From assembly GCF_000875775.1 (NCBI RefSeq), contig NZ_CP010868.1, positions 558,001-622,000 of the forward strand: a stretch of 64,000 nucleotides of DNA, written 5' to 3'. Every line of letters begins with the position of its first letter. Position 1 is the first letter of the stretch. The translations under genes and the position numbers were made by a program. This document shows, in pieces, positions 34,577 through 44,616 of this stretch. The notes under the pieces were generated by a model. It did no database searches and was not told where the DNA came from. It saw only the letters and a list, made by a program, of their open reading frames with translations. This DNA comes from Nitrosopumilus piranensis (lineage in GTDB: Archaea > Thermoproteota > Nitrososphaeria > Nitrososphaerales > Nitrosopumilaceae).

Positions 34577-35338
34577 TTATTCTTTTAACATGGGTTCAAA
34601 ATCTATATCAAAATTCATTTTCATGAGCTTGATGTATGTTTGAATCGATTCTGGAATGTCATCTCCACAAGCAACTCCTAATTTTTTTGCATTGATCCAT
34701 ATAACTAGAGTCTGAATTATTGTAAGAAATCTATCATTTTTGATTTCTGGTGATCCAATTGCTTTTGTGTATCTTTCTGCAAATTCCCATGCTGTAACAA
34801 AATCAACACATTTCACACCAAATATTGCTAGTAATTGCTCTTGCATGCTTTTTGCTTTTTTGAATGGAACTTTGTTAATGATATATGGAAATTCTACTTT
34901 ATCTGGAATACAATCGGGAAGGGGACCCCAAATAGTAACTATTTTTGTTTCTGGTTTCAGATTTTCAAATTTTTTTAACATCTGGTTTGTCACATTTTCA
35001 TCTGTGAACCAAAATAGAATTACTGTTGCATCTGAGATATCTGCATTTAAAATATCTTGGCAGATTAATTCAACTTGAATCTTTTTTTCTTCAAGATTTT
35101 TTTTAGCCTTTTTAATTTTGTCAGAATTATAATCTATGCCAACTGCTTTTTTTACTCCAAATTCATTTACTGCAATTTCTACTCCTTTTTCATCTCCACA
35201 ACCTAAATGATAAAAAATATCATCTTTTTTGAGTTTAACAAATTTGAAAATATCTTTTAGAGATTTTTCTGGTAATTGTACATCTTCCCCACTAAGTACA
35301 TTTTCAGGAAGTGTTTCTAGATATTCGTCAATTTTCAA
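34577..35338 (-). CDS. SAM-dependent methyltransferase-like protein
   Basis: 253 aa. A Rossmann motif I (FYHLGCGDEKGVEIA) is followed by the acidic loop AVGIDYNSDKIKKAK and motif IV region CQDILNADISDATVILFWF. The C-terminal 110 residues are a helical extension without a known domain. Substrate unknown; DOT1-like or protein methyltransferase relatives are possible. Confidence 0.72.
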   Translation of the reverse strand: MKIDEYLETLPENVLSGEDVQLPEKSLKDIFKFVKLKKDDIFYHLGCGDEKGVEIAVNEFGVKKAVGIDYNSDKIKKAKKNLEEKKIQVELICQDILNADISDATVILFWFTDENVTNQMLKKFENLKPETKIVTIWGPLPDCIPDKVEFPYIINKVPFKKAKSMQEQLLAIFGVKCVDFVTAWEFAERYTKAIGSPEIKNDRFLTIIQTLVIWINAKKLGVACGDDIPESIQTYIKLMKMNFDIDFEPMLKE

Positions 35339-35363
35339 TAATATTTATTTTAAAAACGAGAAT

Positions 35364-35633
35364 TTATTCTCTTATGCTTTCTAATTTTGAAACTGCTTGC
35401 CATAACTGAGTTCTAACATAAGAAGGCATGTTGGGATCCTGCGTAACATCATCTAACAAACTAATTGTATTTGCAGCTCTTACTGATAACGAATATTCTT
35501 CATTATTCAAGTCAGTAATTAGATCAGTAATGGATTTCTTTATTGTTTTTGGAGTTGAACTACTTGATATGATCTGATTTAATGTTTCAATTGCCTCTTT
35601 CATTGATTCTTTATTTTGTTTTTCGTCAGCCAT
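35364..35633 (-). CDS. UPF0147 family protein
   Basis: An 89-aa all-helical protein, matching the archaeal UPF0147 family in ETLNQIISSSSTPKTIKK, AANTISLLDDVTQDPNMP and RTQLWQAVSKLESI. I chose ATG 35633 (MADEKQNKES) over GTG 35642. Function unknown. Confidence 0.88.
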   Translation of the reverse strand: MADEKQNKESMKEAIETLNQIISSSSTPKTIKKSITDLITDLNNEEYSLSVRAANTISLLDDVTQDPNMPSYVRTQLWQAVSKLESIRE

Positions 35634-35669
35634 TTTTTCCACCTTTTATTAAAAATTAGAAGTATATAG

Positions 35670-35978
35670 TTACATCTCTACAAATACGCTATCGGATTCT
35701 ACCACAACGTTGTATGATGTTAAATCTCTAATTTTTGCTGGGAATTTAACTAATTTTCCTGTCTTACAATCAAACTCTGCCGCGTGCCATCCACATGTAA
35801 TGACACATCCATCTAATTTGCCTTCTGAAAGACTTGCACCCGAATGAGTACATGAATCATCTGTAGCAAAATATTCTCCATCAATATTTGCAACTAAAAC
35901 ATCTCTTCCATCAATCGATACTTTGATCATTTTTCCAGGAGGAATATCTGATGTTTTTCCTGCAATAATTTTTCCCAT
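35670..35978 (-). CDS. Rieske-type [2Fe-2S] ferredoxin
   Basis: 102 aa. Ligand motifs are C-x-H in DDSCTHSGASLSEG and C-x2-H in ITCGWHAAEFD, giving a soluble Rieske domain without membrane anchor, like NirD or dioxygenase ferredoxins. Its redox partner is not encoded next to it. Divergent from the acetyltransferase at 36020. Confidence 0.92.
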   Translation of the reverse strand: MGKIIAGKTSDIPPGKMIKVSIDGRDVLVANIDGEYFATDDSCTHSGASLSEGKLDGCVITCGWHAAEFDCKTGKLVKFPAKIRDLTSYNVVVESDSVFVEM

Positions 35979-36019
35979 TGAGGTTTTTATCTGATAATGC
36001 TTAATATTTTTTCGTATAC

Positions 36020-36796
36020 ATGATTAGAAACGCAAAGCCTTCAGATAAACATCAAGTTTTAAAATTTTGCCAAAATACTTTTTCTTGGGGAGATTATGTT
36101 GAACATGTTTGGGATTTTTGGTTATCTGAAGGATTGTTGTTTGTTTTTGAAAAACAATCTCCTGTTGGCATTTGTCATGCACTATTTTCAAAAGATCAAA
36201 TTTGGATAGAAGGAATTAGAGTAGATCCAAATTCTCGAAAACAAAAAATTGCCTCTCAACTAGTACAACATATTGAATTGTTGGGTAAACAGAATAATTT
36301 CTTACTATCCCTAATGTTAATTGATACTGAAAATTTGATTTCACTCTCTATGGCAAAATCATTACAATACAAAATTTACCAAACTTGGAATTTTTACTCA
36401 CTTGAGCCTAAAAAAAACTCAAATTTTGATATTATTTTTGCAAAATCTCTAGATTGTAATGTCTGTACTCATTATGTGAAATCTTGGAGATGGTTTCCAA
36501 TTGATGATGATGTGGTGTCTGAATTTTCTAAACAAAATAAAATAATTCAATCCAAAATTGATGGTAAAGTTTCCACTGCAATTCTAACTGATTCTGAGCA
36601 TTTTGATAATACTCTAATTGTCAGTTTATTTTCAGGATATAAAAAAAGTACATTACAAATAATACTTTTTTTACAAAATTTTGCTGCACAAAATAATTAC
36701 AGTAGAATTCAGATTTTGACTAGGGAAAAATTATCTAACTGCAATCTCTTAGAACATAAATTATCATTTCATTTGCTAAAAAAACAACTAGACTGA
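36020..36796 (+). CDS. GNAT-family acetyltransferase
   Basis: 258 aa. The N-terminal GNAT domain has IEGIRVDPNSRKQKIASQL, a weak form of the R-x-x-G/A acetyl-CoA loop in which the usual glycine is lost. The C-terminal 110 residues form a second domain with no motif I know. Substrate unknown. The 3' end overlaps the convergent FAH gene by 9 bp. Confidence 0.72.
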   Translation: MIRNAKPSDKHQVLKFCQNTFSWGDYVEHVWDFWLSEGLLFVFEKQSPVGICHALFSKDQIWIEGIRVDPNSRKQKIASQLVQHIELLGKQNNFLLSLMLIDTENLISLSMAKSLQYKIYQTWNFYSLEPKKNSNFDIIFAKSLDCNVCTHYVKSWRWFPIDDDVVSEFSKQNKIIQSKIDGKVSTAILTDSEHFDNTLIVSLFSGYKKSTLQIILFLQNFAAQNNYSRIQILTREKLSNCNLLEHKLSFHLLKKQLD

Positions 36797-37660
36797 TTTT
36801 ACAACTTTTATTGTATTGTTTAAAACCCCTAAACCCTCAATTTCCATCTCAACCTTATCTCCATCTTTTAGAAATACTGCATTTGGTTTGTTTAGCATTA
36901 CTCCCGCGGGGGTACCTGTAGAGATTATATCTCCTTTTTCTAATGTCATTACTTTAGAAATCTTTGAAATTATTTCTGGTATCTTTATGAACATATTGCT
37001 TGTAGAAGAATTTTGTCTTAGTTCCCCATTGATTTTTGTTGTTAGTTTTAGATTTTGAACATCTTGAATCTCATCAACAGTTGTAATCCATGGTCCACAT
37101 GGTGCAAACGAATCAAAACTCTTTCCTCTTGTGAACTGCTTATCTTTAAACTGAATATCTCTAGCTGAGACATCATTGAATACCATGTATCCAAAAATTA
37201 CCTTTGATGCCTCTTCTACACTTACATTTTTACAATTTTTTCCAATTATCAATGCTAATTCTACCTCATAATCTAGCTGTGTTACAAAATCTGGGCATTC
37301 AATATAGGAGTCATTTCCCCTAAGAGCGGTTCTTGGTTTTATGACAATTGCAGGATCTTCAGGCGCAGTTAATCCCTGTTCTTTAGCATGATCTACATAA
37401 TTGAAGGCCAAACAAATTATTTTATTTGGATTTGGAATTGGTGGTAGCAATTTGAATTTGGATAGGTTTTCTTTATACGGTAAATCTTGAATTTTATTTT
37501 TAATTTCATCAAACCATCCATCAAAAAGAAAATCTTTGACGTTATGTGGAATTGGAACCCCAGTAAGGTAAGTTATCTCATCTTTTGTTGCAACTTTATC
37601 CTCTTTCACAAATCCATATGTCTCATTATTTTCATGTGACAATCGTGCTATTTTCATCAT
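36788..37660 (-). CDS. Fumarylacetoacetate hydrolase family protein
   Basis: 290 aa with the FAH catalytic fold: metal ligands in QLDYEVELALIIGK (E-x-E), the MVFNDVSARDIQ motif and STGTPAGVM. Such enzymes cleave or isomerise diketo acids; the substrate is not determined. It starts 3 bp after gltX, as the last gene of the long leftward series that begins at rpoN. Confidence 0.9.
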   Translation of the reverse strand: MMKIARLSHENNETYGFVKEDKVATKDEITYLTGVPIPHNVKDFLFDGWFDEIKNKIQDLPYKENLSKFKLLPPIPNPNKIICLAFNYVDHAKEQGLTAPEDPAIVIKPRTALRGNDSYIECPDFVTQLDYEVELALIIGKNCKNVSVEEASKVIFGYMVFNDVSARDIQFKDKQFTRGKSFDSFAPCGPWITTVDEIQDVQNLKLTTKINGELRQNSSTSNMFIKIPEIISKISKVMTLEKGDIISTGTPAGVMLNKPNAVFLKDGDKVEMEIEGLGVLNNTIKVVKSV

Positions 37661-37663
37661 TGA

Positions 37664-39373
37664 TCACTTGTGTGTAAAAATTGCTTGATTTTGTGAATCT
37701 TTTCTACAATATCCAAATCTAACAAACTGAATCTCTTCTCCTTCTTTTAATTGTAGATAATGAGGTTCTGTATAAACGTCTAATTCCTCTAAACTATTTT
37801 CATTGAACTCTTCACCATTAAACAAAATTTTTGGAATAACCATTTTAATTTCATGAGCTGTTTTTTGAGGAACCCATTGAATTTTTGGTATGTTAGATGA
37901 ATCACCTTCTCCAACAAATTCCCCTTCAAATTCATCACTTATTTTTGTGATCAAAACATTACCTAATCCTAAAAGTCTAATCGATGCCTGCTCGTTAATT
38001 GTCTGTGCATCATCTCCCGAAATGTAAAAATCTTCAGTAATTTCGATTTTTCTTTTACCCATATCATTTATTGGATGATTAGGAATCTCAATTGCTGAAA
38101 TTGGTAAATTTTTTATTTTTAATTTCTTGGCATTTTTTACCATAAACAGTCTAATGCTGTCTGCGTCTACAAATTTTCGATTAAATGCTTCAAGAGCATC
38201 AAATGGTGCAAGTGTATTTGCTTTAGTTAGTCCTAAAGACATGATAAATTTTCTAATCGCTTCTGGTTTGATTCCTCTTCTTCTTAGTGCTTCTAAGGTT
38301 GGTAGTCTAGGATCGTCATACCATGAAACTTTTCCTTCTTCAATCAAAGGCTTGATTATCCTCTTTGATATGGGCATTCCTTTGAATTCGAGCCTGGAAA
38401 AAAAGCCTTGTTGTGGTTTTCTCATGTCTAAAGCATCTAAAATAGCATCAATTAGCTCTTTTCTTAATTCAAATTCTTTTGAACGAAAAGCATGTGTAAC
38501 ACCATCAATGCTATCTTCAATTGCTACTGCAAAATCATAACTAGGCCAAATTCTGTATTTGTCCCCTACTGTGTAATGTTTTTCATCGATAATTCGTAAC
38601 AGCACAGGATCTCTCATAACTGCATTATCTGCTTTCATATCTCCTCGGAATCTTACTATAGCTTCTCCAGGTTTGAATTTATTTTCCATCTTTTCCCAAT
38701 TTTTATTATTCTTCTCAATATCTTCCATACTACATTTACAAGCTTTTCTTTCTCTTCTGTTTTTACTGATGTCTTCTCTTTTACAAGTACAGACATATGC
38801 TTTTCCAGAATTAATCAACTCAATTCCTTTTTCATAAAATAATTCCATATCATCTGAAGTATTTTTTACTTGATCAAATTTTATTCCAAGCCATTCTAAT
38901 CCTACCTTTATTGCTGCATGATATTCCATTCTCTCAGCTTCTGGATTTGTATCATCCATTCTAAGAATGAATTTCCCTCCGTACATCTTTGCATATTCTG
39001 AATTAATTATTGCAGCTTTTGCGTGTCCAATATGTGGATAGCCATTTGGTTCTGGAGGAAATCGCGTAATAACTTTTCCTTGTACTGCATCTTTTAATTC
39101 TGGTAATCCTTCCCTTTCTTCTATTTTTTCTTTAGGAGCTAATGCTTCTGGAAAATTTTTTTCCATTTCTTTTTGTTGCTTATCTAATGATAATTGATTC
39201 ACAGATGCAACAATCTCTGATATGTCTTCTGAGATTTCTTTTACTTTTGTTCTAAACTCTGGTTTTGTTCCAAGAATTTTTCCCAAAATTATTTTATCTT
39301 GAGTTTGACCTCCGTGTTCAAAGGCATTTTGGAGCGCCATTTTTCTAATTTCTTTTCTAATTTCTTCATCCAT
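37664..39373 (-). CDS. gltX: Glutamyl-tRNA synthetase, archaeal type
   Basis: 569 aa. The HIGH motif is RFPPEPNGYPHIGHAKAA and the KMSKS-like motif is GMPISKRIIKPLI. The C-terminal half is the beta-barrel anticodon domain of the archaeal/eukaryotic GlxRS class. It charges tRNA-Glu and probably tRNA-Gln for later amidation (established for most archaea). Residues 1-95 form the extra N-terminal domain of this class. Confidence 0.95.
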   Translation of the reverse strand: MDEEIRKEIRKMALQNAFEHGGQTQDKIILGKILGTKPEFRTKVKEISEDISEIVASVNQLSLDKQQKEMEKNFPEALAPKEKIEEREGLPELKDAVQGKVITRFPPEPNGYPHIGHAKAAIINSEYAKMYGGKFILRMDDTNPEAERMEYHAAIKVGLEWLGIKFDQVKNTSDDMELFYEKGIELINSGKAYVCTCKREDISKNRRERKACKCSMEDIEKNNKNWEKMENKFKPGEAIVRFRGDMKADNAVMRDPVLLRIIDEKHYTVGDKYRIWPSYDFAVAIEDSIDGVTHAFRSKEFELRKELIDAILDALDMRKPQQGFFSRLEFKGMPISKRIIKPLIEEGKVSWYDDPRLPTLEALRRRGIKPEAIRKFIMSLGLTKANTLAPFDALEAFNRKFVDADSIRLFMVKNAKKLKIKNLPISAIEIPNHPINDMGKRKIEITEDFYISGDDAQTINEQASIRLLGLGNVLITKISDEFEGEFVGEGDSSNIPKIQWVPQKTAHEIKMVIPKILFNGEEFNENSLEELDVYTEPHYLQLKEGEEIQFVRFGYCRKDSQNQAIFTHK

Positions 39374-39393
39374 TGTAATCTACCTAATGGTGT

Positions 39394-40374
39394 CTAGACA
39401 CTTCTCTTAACTACGAAATCTAATAGTGCAATAAGTTCATTTTTTGCCGAACCAGAGTATTTTGATAGCGATTTTTCAGCTTTTTCAGCGTATTTTAGTG
39501 CCTGTTTTCGAACACTTTCCTCAATTCCAAGAGAACGAATTACCTCTACTGCCTTACTGAGATCATTTCTTGAAATTTTAGAATTTCCAAATGCCTTTAA
39601 AATAATTTTTTTATCTTTACCTTTTGCAAGCTTTATTGCCATTAAGATTGGAAGCGATTTTTTGCCTTCCCTTAGATCATTTCCTACTGGTTTTTTAGTA
39701 ATTTTTGGATCTCCCATTACCCCAATCAGATCATCAGTAATTTGAAATGCGATTCCCAAATTCCTTCCAAATGAAGAAAGATTTGAAATATCTTTATCTT
39801 TACTTGTTGCACATATTGCTCCCATTGAACACGAGACATCAAAAAGTGCTGCTGTTTTCTTTCCAATCATTGTAATGTATTGTGACTGTGTTGGGATTTT
39901 CTTCTCTTCGGCCATTTTCACATCTAGCAGTTGTCCTTCACAAACATCAACACATGCTTTTGCAAGTCTTGAAATAATATGTGTTGTTGCAGTAGGTGAT
40001 AATTTTGTATCAGAAATTACCTGATATGCTTTTGAAAATAATACATCTCCTGCAAGAATTGCAATTGGCATTCCATATTTTCTATGTGTTGTTGGAACTC
40101 CATGACGCATTTCATCATTGTCCATTATGTCATCATGGACTAAAGTAAAATTATGAACCATTTCTACTGCACTAGCAGCTGGCATTGCATCACTTACTTT
40201 CCCACCTAAAATTTGGCAACTTCTAATTACCATGTATGGTCTGAGTCTTTTTCCACCGTGAATAATTAGATGACCTGCAGCATCATAGAGTTTTTTTGGA
40301 TTTCCTTTTAATTTTGATTTAAGAAATTTGTTTACAATTTTTGCATTTTTTTCAATTTGCTTAGTTTTTTGCAT
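39394..40374 (-). CDS. idsA: Geranylgeranyl/farnesyl diphosphate synthase
   Basis: 326 aa. The first Asp-rich motif is LVHDDIMDNDEMRHG, the second is FQITDDLIGVMGDP, with IHGGKRLRPYMV at the IPP site. It lies directly after idi (14-bp overlap), so it is the main chain-elongating enzyme for archaeal lipids. Residues just before the first motif (ASAVEMVHNFTL) would set product length; GGPP is likely but not certain. Confidence 0.93.
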   Translation of the reverse strand: MQKTKQIEKNAKIVNKFLKSKLKGNPKKLYDAAGHLIIHGGKRLRPYMVIRSCQILGGKVSDAMPAASAVEMVHNFTLVHDDIMDNDEMRHGVPTTHRKYGMPIAILAGDVLFSKAYQVISDTKLSPTATTHIISRLAKACVDVCEGQLLDVKMAEEKKIPTQSQYITMIGKKTAALFDVSCSMGAICATSKDKDISNLSSFGRNLGIAFQITDDLIGVMGDPKITKKPVGNDLREGKKSLPILMAIKLAKGKDKKIILKAFGNSKISRNDLSKAVEVIRSLGIEESVRKQALKYAEKAEKSLSKYSGSAKNELIALLDFVVKRSV

Positions 40375-41011
40375 TTACTAATCTCCATTTTTCTTGTGGC
40401 AAATGAGTTTTGATTGCACTTTGCAACCCCTCATGAACATCACTAGTCATCCATGTAGATAAAATATTTGCATGCTTTTCTAGCATGGATTTATCCGATT
40501 TGTCAAGTAACTCTAATGCGATTAGCATCCATGGACAATAAATCTGAGGGTTTTTCTTAATTTCCGAGAGTAATTCAGTAGATGAAATCCATTTTATTTC
40601 ATCTATCTCTCCTTCAATTTTTTTTAATTCAGTGGATTTATCAATAATTGCAATCAGGGTTCCACAGATTTCATTTTCTGAACCTACATCCTTGTAGGGT
40701 ACATGATACTCAAATTTGTGTAAATAATCTAATTTACCTTCAATTCCTAATTCTTCTGGCATTCTTCTCTCTCCAGATGAGACATATGTTTCAGATTCTC
40801 TAGGATGACTTGCAAATGTTCCATCCCAATCTCCTGGCCATAACATTTTTTCCTTCGCTCTTCTTGTAAGAACCAATCTTCCTTCATCATCAAATAGTAA
40901 TGCAGTAAATGCTCTGTGTAGTTTTCCCTTTGGTAAATGACATTTTACTTTCTCTTCTTTTCCAATTGGATTATCGTTTTCATCAACTAAGATAACAAAT
41001 TCTTCAGCCAT
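40361..41011 (-). CDS. idi: Isopentenyl-diphosphate delta-isomerase, type 1 (Nudix)
   Basis: 216 aa. HRAFTALLFDDEGRLVLTRR and TFASHPRESETY with RRMPEELGI match type 1 IDI, although the usual Cys-rich metal loop motif WTNTCCSHP is replaced by GTFASHP. It interconverts IPP and DMAPP. Most archaea use the unrelated flavoenzyme type 2, so type 1 here suggests transfer in the thaumarchaeal lineage. It sits between ipk (1-bp overlap) and idsA (14-bp overlap). Confidence 0.9.
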   Translation of the reverse strand: MAEEFVILVDENDNPIGKEEKVKCHLPKGKLHRAFTALLFDDEGRLVLTRRAKEKMLWPGDWDGTFASHPRESETYVSSGERRMPEELGIEGKLDYLHKFEYHVPYKDVGSENEICGTLIAIIDKSTELKKIEGEIDEIKWISSTELLSEIKKNPQIYCPWMLIALELLDKSDKSMLEKHANILSTWMTSDVHEGLQSAIKTHLPQEKWRLVNAKN

Positions 41012-41754
41012 TATTTTCCTCTAAACAATGTCCCTTCAAATTTCCTATTTTTAACCGCTTTCACTATTCTTTTAGGTTTGTTCCCGTTAACAAAAAATAC
41101 ATTCATTCCCATTTTTGAAATCTTGGATGCTTCTTGTATCTTTCTAGTCATTCCGCCTGTTACGTCCATCTTATTTTCTGAAATTGATGGGTGTTCTCCT
41201 TTTAATTCATGAATTAATTTCTTAGATTTTAGATCTGAATACACTCCGTCTTCATTTAATGCAAAAATACAAATCTTAGGTTTTAGAGTTTTTGCAAGAT
41301 GTGTCATTATTTTATCTCCTGATAAAATGAATGTCTTGTTTTGGCCATACCATAATGCATCCCCAAAAGTCACTGGAATCAAGCCTGATTTTGCAATTTT
41401 TTCAATCTCTCTTACCTTTTTTATAATAGGTTTGTTTCCTGTCATAAAATCAGTAGGTGGAAGACAATATGGATTTAATTTATTTTTTAAAAATGAATCT
41501 AAAATTATTTTGTTTAGTTCTATCATGGAGTTTTTTACAATTGCAACTCCTTTCAAATCGTATTTCTTTTCTTTAGTGTGCATATCATATTTTACAGACC
41601 AATAATGCCCATAGGATCCTCCTCCATGAACAATCACTATGGGTTCTTTGATTTTTTTTAGGTTCTTTGCAAGATTATCTATTGTTTTTTTTCTTGGTGA
41701 TAGTGGTTTTTCTTTATTTGTGATAATTGAACCGCCTAATTTTATGAGAATCAT
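41011..41754 (-). CDS. ipk: Isopentenyl phosphate kinase
   Basis: 247 aa, amino-acid-kinase fold. MILIKLGGSIITNKEKP and IVHGGGSYGHYWS (with the catalytic His of IPK) are clear; MDVTGGMTRKIQEA closes the ATP site. It phosphorylates isopentenyl phosphate to IPP in the archaeal variant of the mevalonate pathway. Tightly coupled to idi. Confidence 0.95.
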   Translation of the reverse strand: MILIKLGGSIITNKEKPLSPRKKTIDNLAKNLKKIKEPIVIVHGGGSYGHYWSVKYDMHTKEKKYDLKGVAIVKNSMIELNKIILDSFLKNKLNPYCLPPTDFMTGNKPIIKKVREIEKIAKSGLIPVTFGDALWYGQNKTFILSGDKIMTHLAKTLKPKICIFALNEDGVYSDLKSKKLIHELKGEHPSISENKMDVTGGMTRKIQEASKISKMGMNVFFVNGNKPKRIVKAVKNRKFEGTLFRGK

Positions 41755-41777
41755 ATTGTTCCAAACTACCTATATAA

Positions 41778-42719
41778 TTAAAAAGTATCCAGTCCTTTGA
41801 AATCAATCTTCACAGAAAAACATTCGTATTTTTTTTCTTTGAACTTTTTTATGGTATCTTCTAAGTTTGATTCATCTGTAAGTGCAAAAATACATCCACC
41901 TCCACCTGCTCCTGTAATTTTTGCCCCAAATGATGATTTATTTCCAATTTGAATCATATCTCTGAGTTTATTGTTTGAAATTCCAATTGTCTCTAGAAAT
42001 TTTTGATTTTGAATTATTTTTTGACCTAACCCTTTGACATTATTTTCTTTTAACATTTCTAAAACATTTTCAACAAGAACTGATTCATCTTCACACAATT
42101 TTGAAAATTTTTCTTTGTTATTCTCTTTGTATTTTTTTACTTCTCCAACAACACTTTCTGTTGAGTGTTCTACATTTGAATTTACAATAACTAGATGAAA
42201 ATTAGGTTCAGACTCTATTTTGGAGAATCCATTTTTCTTGTCATATTCCATCAAGCCTCCAAAAGTGCATACAGTACAGTCTGCACCAGATGTATTTTCA
42301 AAAATTGTTTTTTCAGCCTCTATTGCAAGTTTTAGAATTTCCTCTTTTGAGATATCTCCAACCAATTTTGAAATTGCTGCAGCCCCTGCTACACAACATG
42401 CAGATGATGAACCTAAACCTACACCTAATGGAATTTCTGAGTCAACATTAATTTTGAGTCCAAAATTTTTATTTTGAATTATTTTATTTGCCAAATAATA
42501 AAATGGCTTTAGCGGAGAATTAATTTCTGAAATTAATTTGTTTGGTTGTATTTCAAGTTCTCCTATGTTAGATTTTATGAAAATCTTTCTTTCACTAATT
42601 TTTTCAGCAGTAACTGTGATTCGTTTATCAATTGCACAAAGAATTGCTTTAACTCCGTAAACTACAAAATGTTCTCCAAAAAGAATGACTTTGCCTGGAG
42701 CAGATGCTTTAGATTTCAA
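41778..42719 (-). CDS. mvk: Mevalonate kinase
   Basis: 313 aa, GHMP kinase. SAPGKVILFGEHFVVYG, the ATP loop PLGVGLGSSSACCVAGAA and KITGAGGGGCIFAL are the three family motifs. It makes 5-phosphomevalonate, the entry to the same pathway as ipk and idi downstream. It follows rps2 by 26 bp. Confidence 0.95.
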   Translation of the reverse strand: MKSKASAPGKVILFGEHFVVYGVKAILCAIDKRITVTAEKISERKIFIKSNIGELEIQPNKLISEINSPLKPFYYLANKIIQNKNFGLKINVDSEIPLGVGLGSSSACCVAGAAAISKLVGDISKEEILKLAIEAEKTIFENTSGADCTVCTFGGLMEYDKKNGFSKIESEPNFHLVIVNSNVEHSTESVVGEVKKYKENNKEKFSKLCEDESVLVENVLEMLKENNVKGLGQKIIQNQKFLETIGISNNKLRDMIQIGNKSSFGAKITGAGGGGCIFALTDESNLEDTIKKFKEKKYECFSVKIDFKGLDTF

Positions 42720-42745
42720 GTAAACACTTTAAGATTCTGATTTAT

Positions 42746-43369
42746 TTATTCGATTTCCTCTTCGGTAATCTTTGTTTCAAAATCATCGATTTCCATCTTC
42801 ATTGGATCGTCTTCTTTAAGATCCCCCTTTTCAATGAGGATTTGACGTACCAGCAACCAGTAAACTGTAGCTAATGCTTTTCTTCCTCTATTGTTTGCAG
42901 GAATAATTACATCAAGATTTGATGTAATGTTATCTGTATTTGCAATTCCTATTACAGGAATGCCTGCATTAGTTGCTTCAGTAATTGCCTGTTCATCAAC
43001 TTGAGGATCTGAAATCAATACTAATTTTGGTTCTATGTAATATGGTAATGATGGATTAGTTAGTGTTCCTGGCATGAATCTTCCAAGCAATTTCTTTGAA
43101 CCTAATATGTCACAGAATTTTTCAATCGGGGTTTCTGCATATTGTCTACCTGAACAAACAATGAGATTTTCTACACCTAATCTGTTGATGAATTTGGCTG
43201 CAGTTTTGATCTTCTCTAATGTGATATCTAAATCAAGCATGTAGAGTCCTTCTGGGCTAGCTTTTGTGATGAATGGTCTCATGAATTTTGTCTTAACTTG
43301 AGTTCCTACCCTAATTCCTGTAGATAGGATCTTCTTCTTGATGTCTGTTGTTTCTGCTTGTTGGCTCAT
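42746..43369 (-). CDS. rps2: Small ribosomal subunit protein uS2
   Basis: 207 aa. GVENLIVCSGRQYAETPI, FMPGTLTNPSLPYYIEPKLV and GIPVIGIANTDN are archaeal uS2 signatures. The C-terminal tail is acidic (EIDDFETKITEEEIE). In archaea uS2 is commonly linked to enolase and RpoN, as it is here. Confidence 0.97.
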   Translation of the reverse strand: MSQQAETTDIKKKILSTGIRVGTQVKTKFMRPFITKASPEGLYMLDLDITLEKIKTAAKFINRLGVENLIVCSGRQYAETPIEKFCDILGSKKLLGRFMPGTLTNPSLPYYIEPKLVLISDPQVDEQAITEATNAGIPVIGIANTDNITSNLDVIIPANNRGRKALATVYWLLVRQILIEKGDLKEDDPMKMEIDDFETKITEEEIE

Positions 43370-43376
43370 AGCGATT

Positions 43377-44615
43377 TTAAATCTCTGCCATACCGCGTAT
43401 TAAATCATGCTCTGATAGGCGTAATAATTCATTTAATTTTGCCACTCTTTCTCCTCCTACAACGCCAACTTTGAGCATTTTTGACTTTGTTGCAAGACCA
43501 ATATGAGAAATTTGTGAATCAGTCGACTCGCCTGATCTATGTGATGTGATTAATCTTATATTATTTTCATTTGCGAGATTTGCAAATTCTAGAGCATCAA
43601 AAAGACTTCCTGCTTGATTAACTTTCAAAATTGCTGCATTACATGATTTCATATCAATAGCTTTTACAAGAATGTCTTTATTTGTAACTGTCAAATCATC
43701 TCCTGTAATCAAGGTATTTGGAAATTTAGCTGTTAATTCTGACATGTCTTCAAATGCTTCTTCATGCACTGCATCTTCTGCATAAATTAATTTGAATTTT
43801 TCAATAATATCTGCTGCAAAATCAATTTGTTCAGATGATGTATTTTCAAATCCTGCCCTATCATACACATACTTTGATTTTTCTTCATTCCATTGTGTTG
43901 ATGATGCAAAGTCTACTCCTAATGACACTTCTTTTCCTAAAGTGAATCCCAAGTTCTCACAAGCCATTGCAGAAATTTCTAATGCCTTTTGATTTTCTAA
44001 CTTTGGTGCCCACCCCCCTTCATCACCACGTCCGTTAGTAAAGTGAGGATCTTCCTTTTCTAAAACACTTCGCAATTCTTTATGTACGGCTAAGTTAGTT
44101 TCAATTGCTTCTTCAATAGTCTTAGCACCTGTTGCACAAATCAAAATTTCTTGTATGTCTGGCGTGCCTGGCCCTGCATGTGCTCCACCTCCTAAGATAT
44201 TTCCTAATGGGAATGGAAATTTGAATGATGATTCATTTGATAGTGTCTTGAACAGCGGTTGTTCAAGTGCTTTTGATGCTGATTCCATAGATGCGATTGT
44301 TACTGCAAAAGCAAGTGCACCTCCAATTCCTGAATAATTAGATGAGTTATCAAAACTTTTCAGAGTATCATGAATTCCTTTTAGGTCTGATGAATCTAAT
44401 CCAATAAATTTTTGAGAGTTTTCTTTTAAAATCTGTAGACTATCTTCAGGCTTTCCATTACGGAAACTAACTGCTTCGTATTTTCCTACACTTGCACCAG
44501 ATGGAGCACAAACTCTTCCTAAAAATTTATCATCTGATTTAACATCAACTTCGATTGTTTTACTTCCTCTACTATTGTATAGAATACGTCCTTCAATTGA
44601 AGTGATCTTAGCCAA
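43377..44615 (-). CDS. eno: Enolase
   Basis: 412 aa. It converts 2-phosphoglycerate to phosphoenolpyruvate. Motifs: ILYNSRGSKTIEVDV, GGAHAGPGTPDIQEIL, LITGDDLTVT and LITSHRSGES, the last containing the loop with the catalytic site. It starts 1 bp after rpoN and precedes rps2. Confidence 0.97.
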   Translation of the reverse strand: MAKITSIEGRILYNSRGSKTIEVDVKSDDKFLGRVCAPSGASVGKYEAVSFRNGKPEDSLQILKENSQKFIGLDSSDLKGIHDTLKSFDNSSNYSGIGGALAFAVTIASMESASKALEQPLFKTLSNESSFKFPFPLGNILGGGAHAGPGTPDIQEILICATGAKTIEEAIETNLAVHKELRSVLEKEDPHFTNGRGDEGGWAPKLENQKALEISAMACENLGFTLGKEVSLGVDFASSTQWNEEKSKYVYDRAGFENTSSEQIDFAADIIEKFKLIYAEDAVHEEAFEDMSELTAKFPNTLITGDDLTVTNKDILVKAIDMKSCNAAILKVNQAGSLFDALEFANLANENNIRLITSHRSGESTDSQISHIGLATKSKMLKVGVVGGERVAKLNELLRLSEHDLIRGMAEI

Positions 44616-44616
44616 G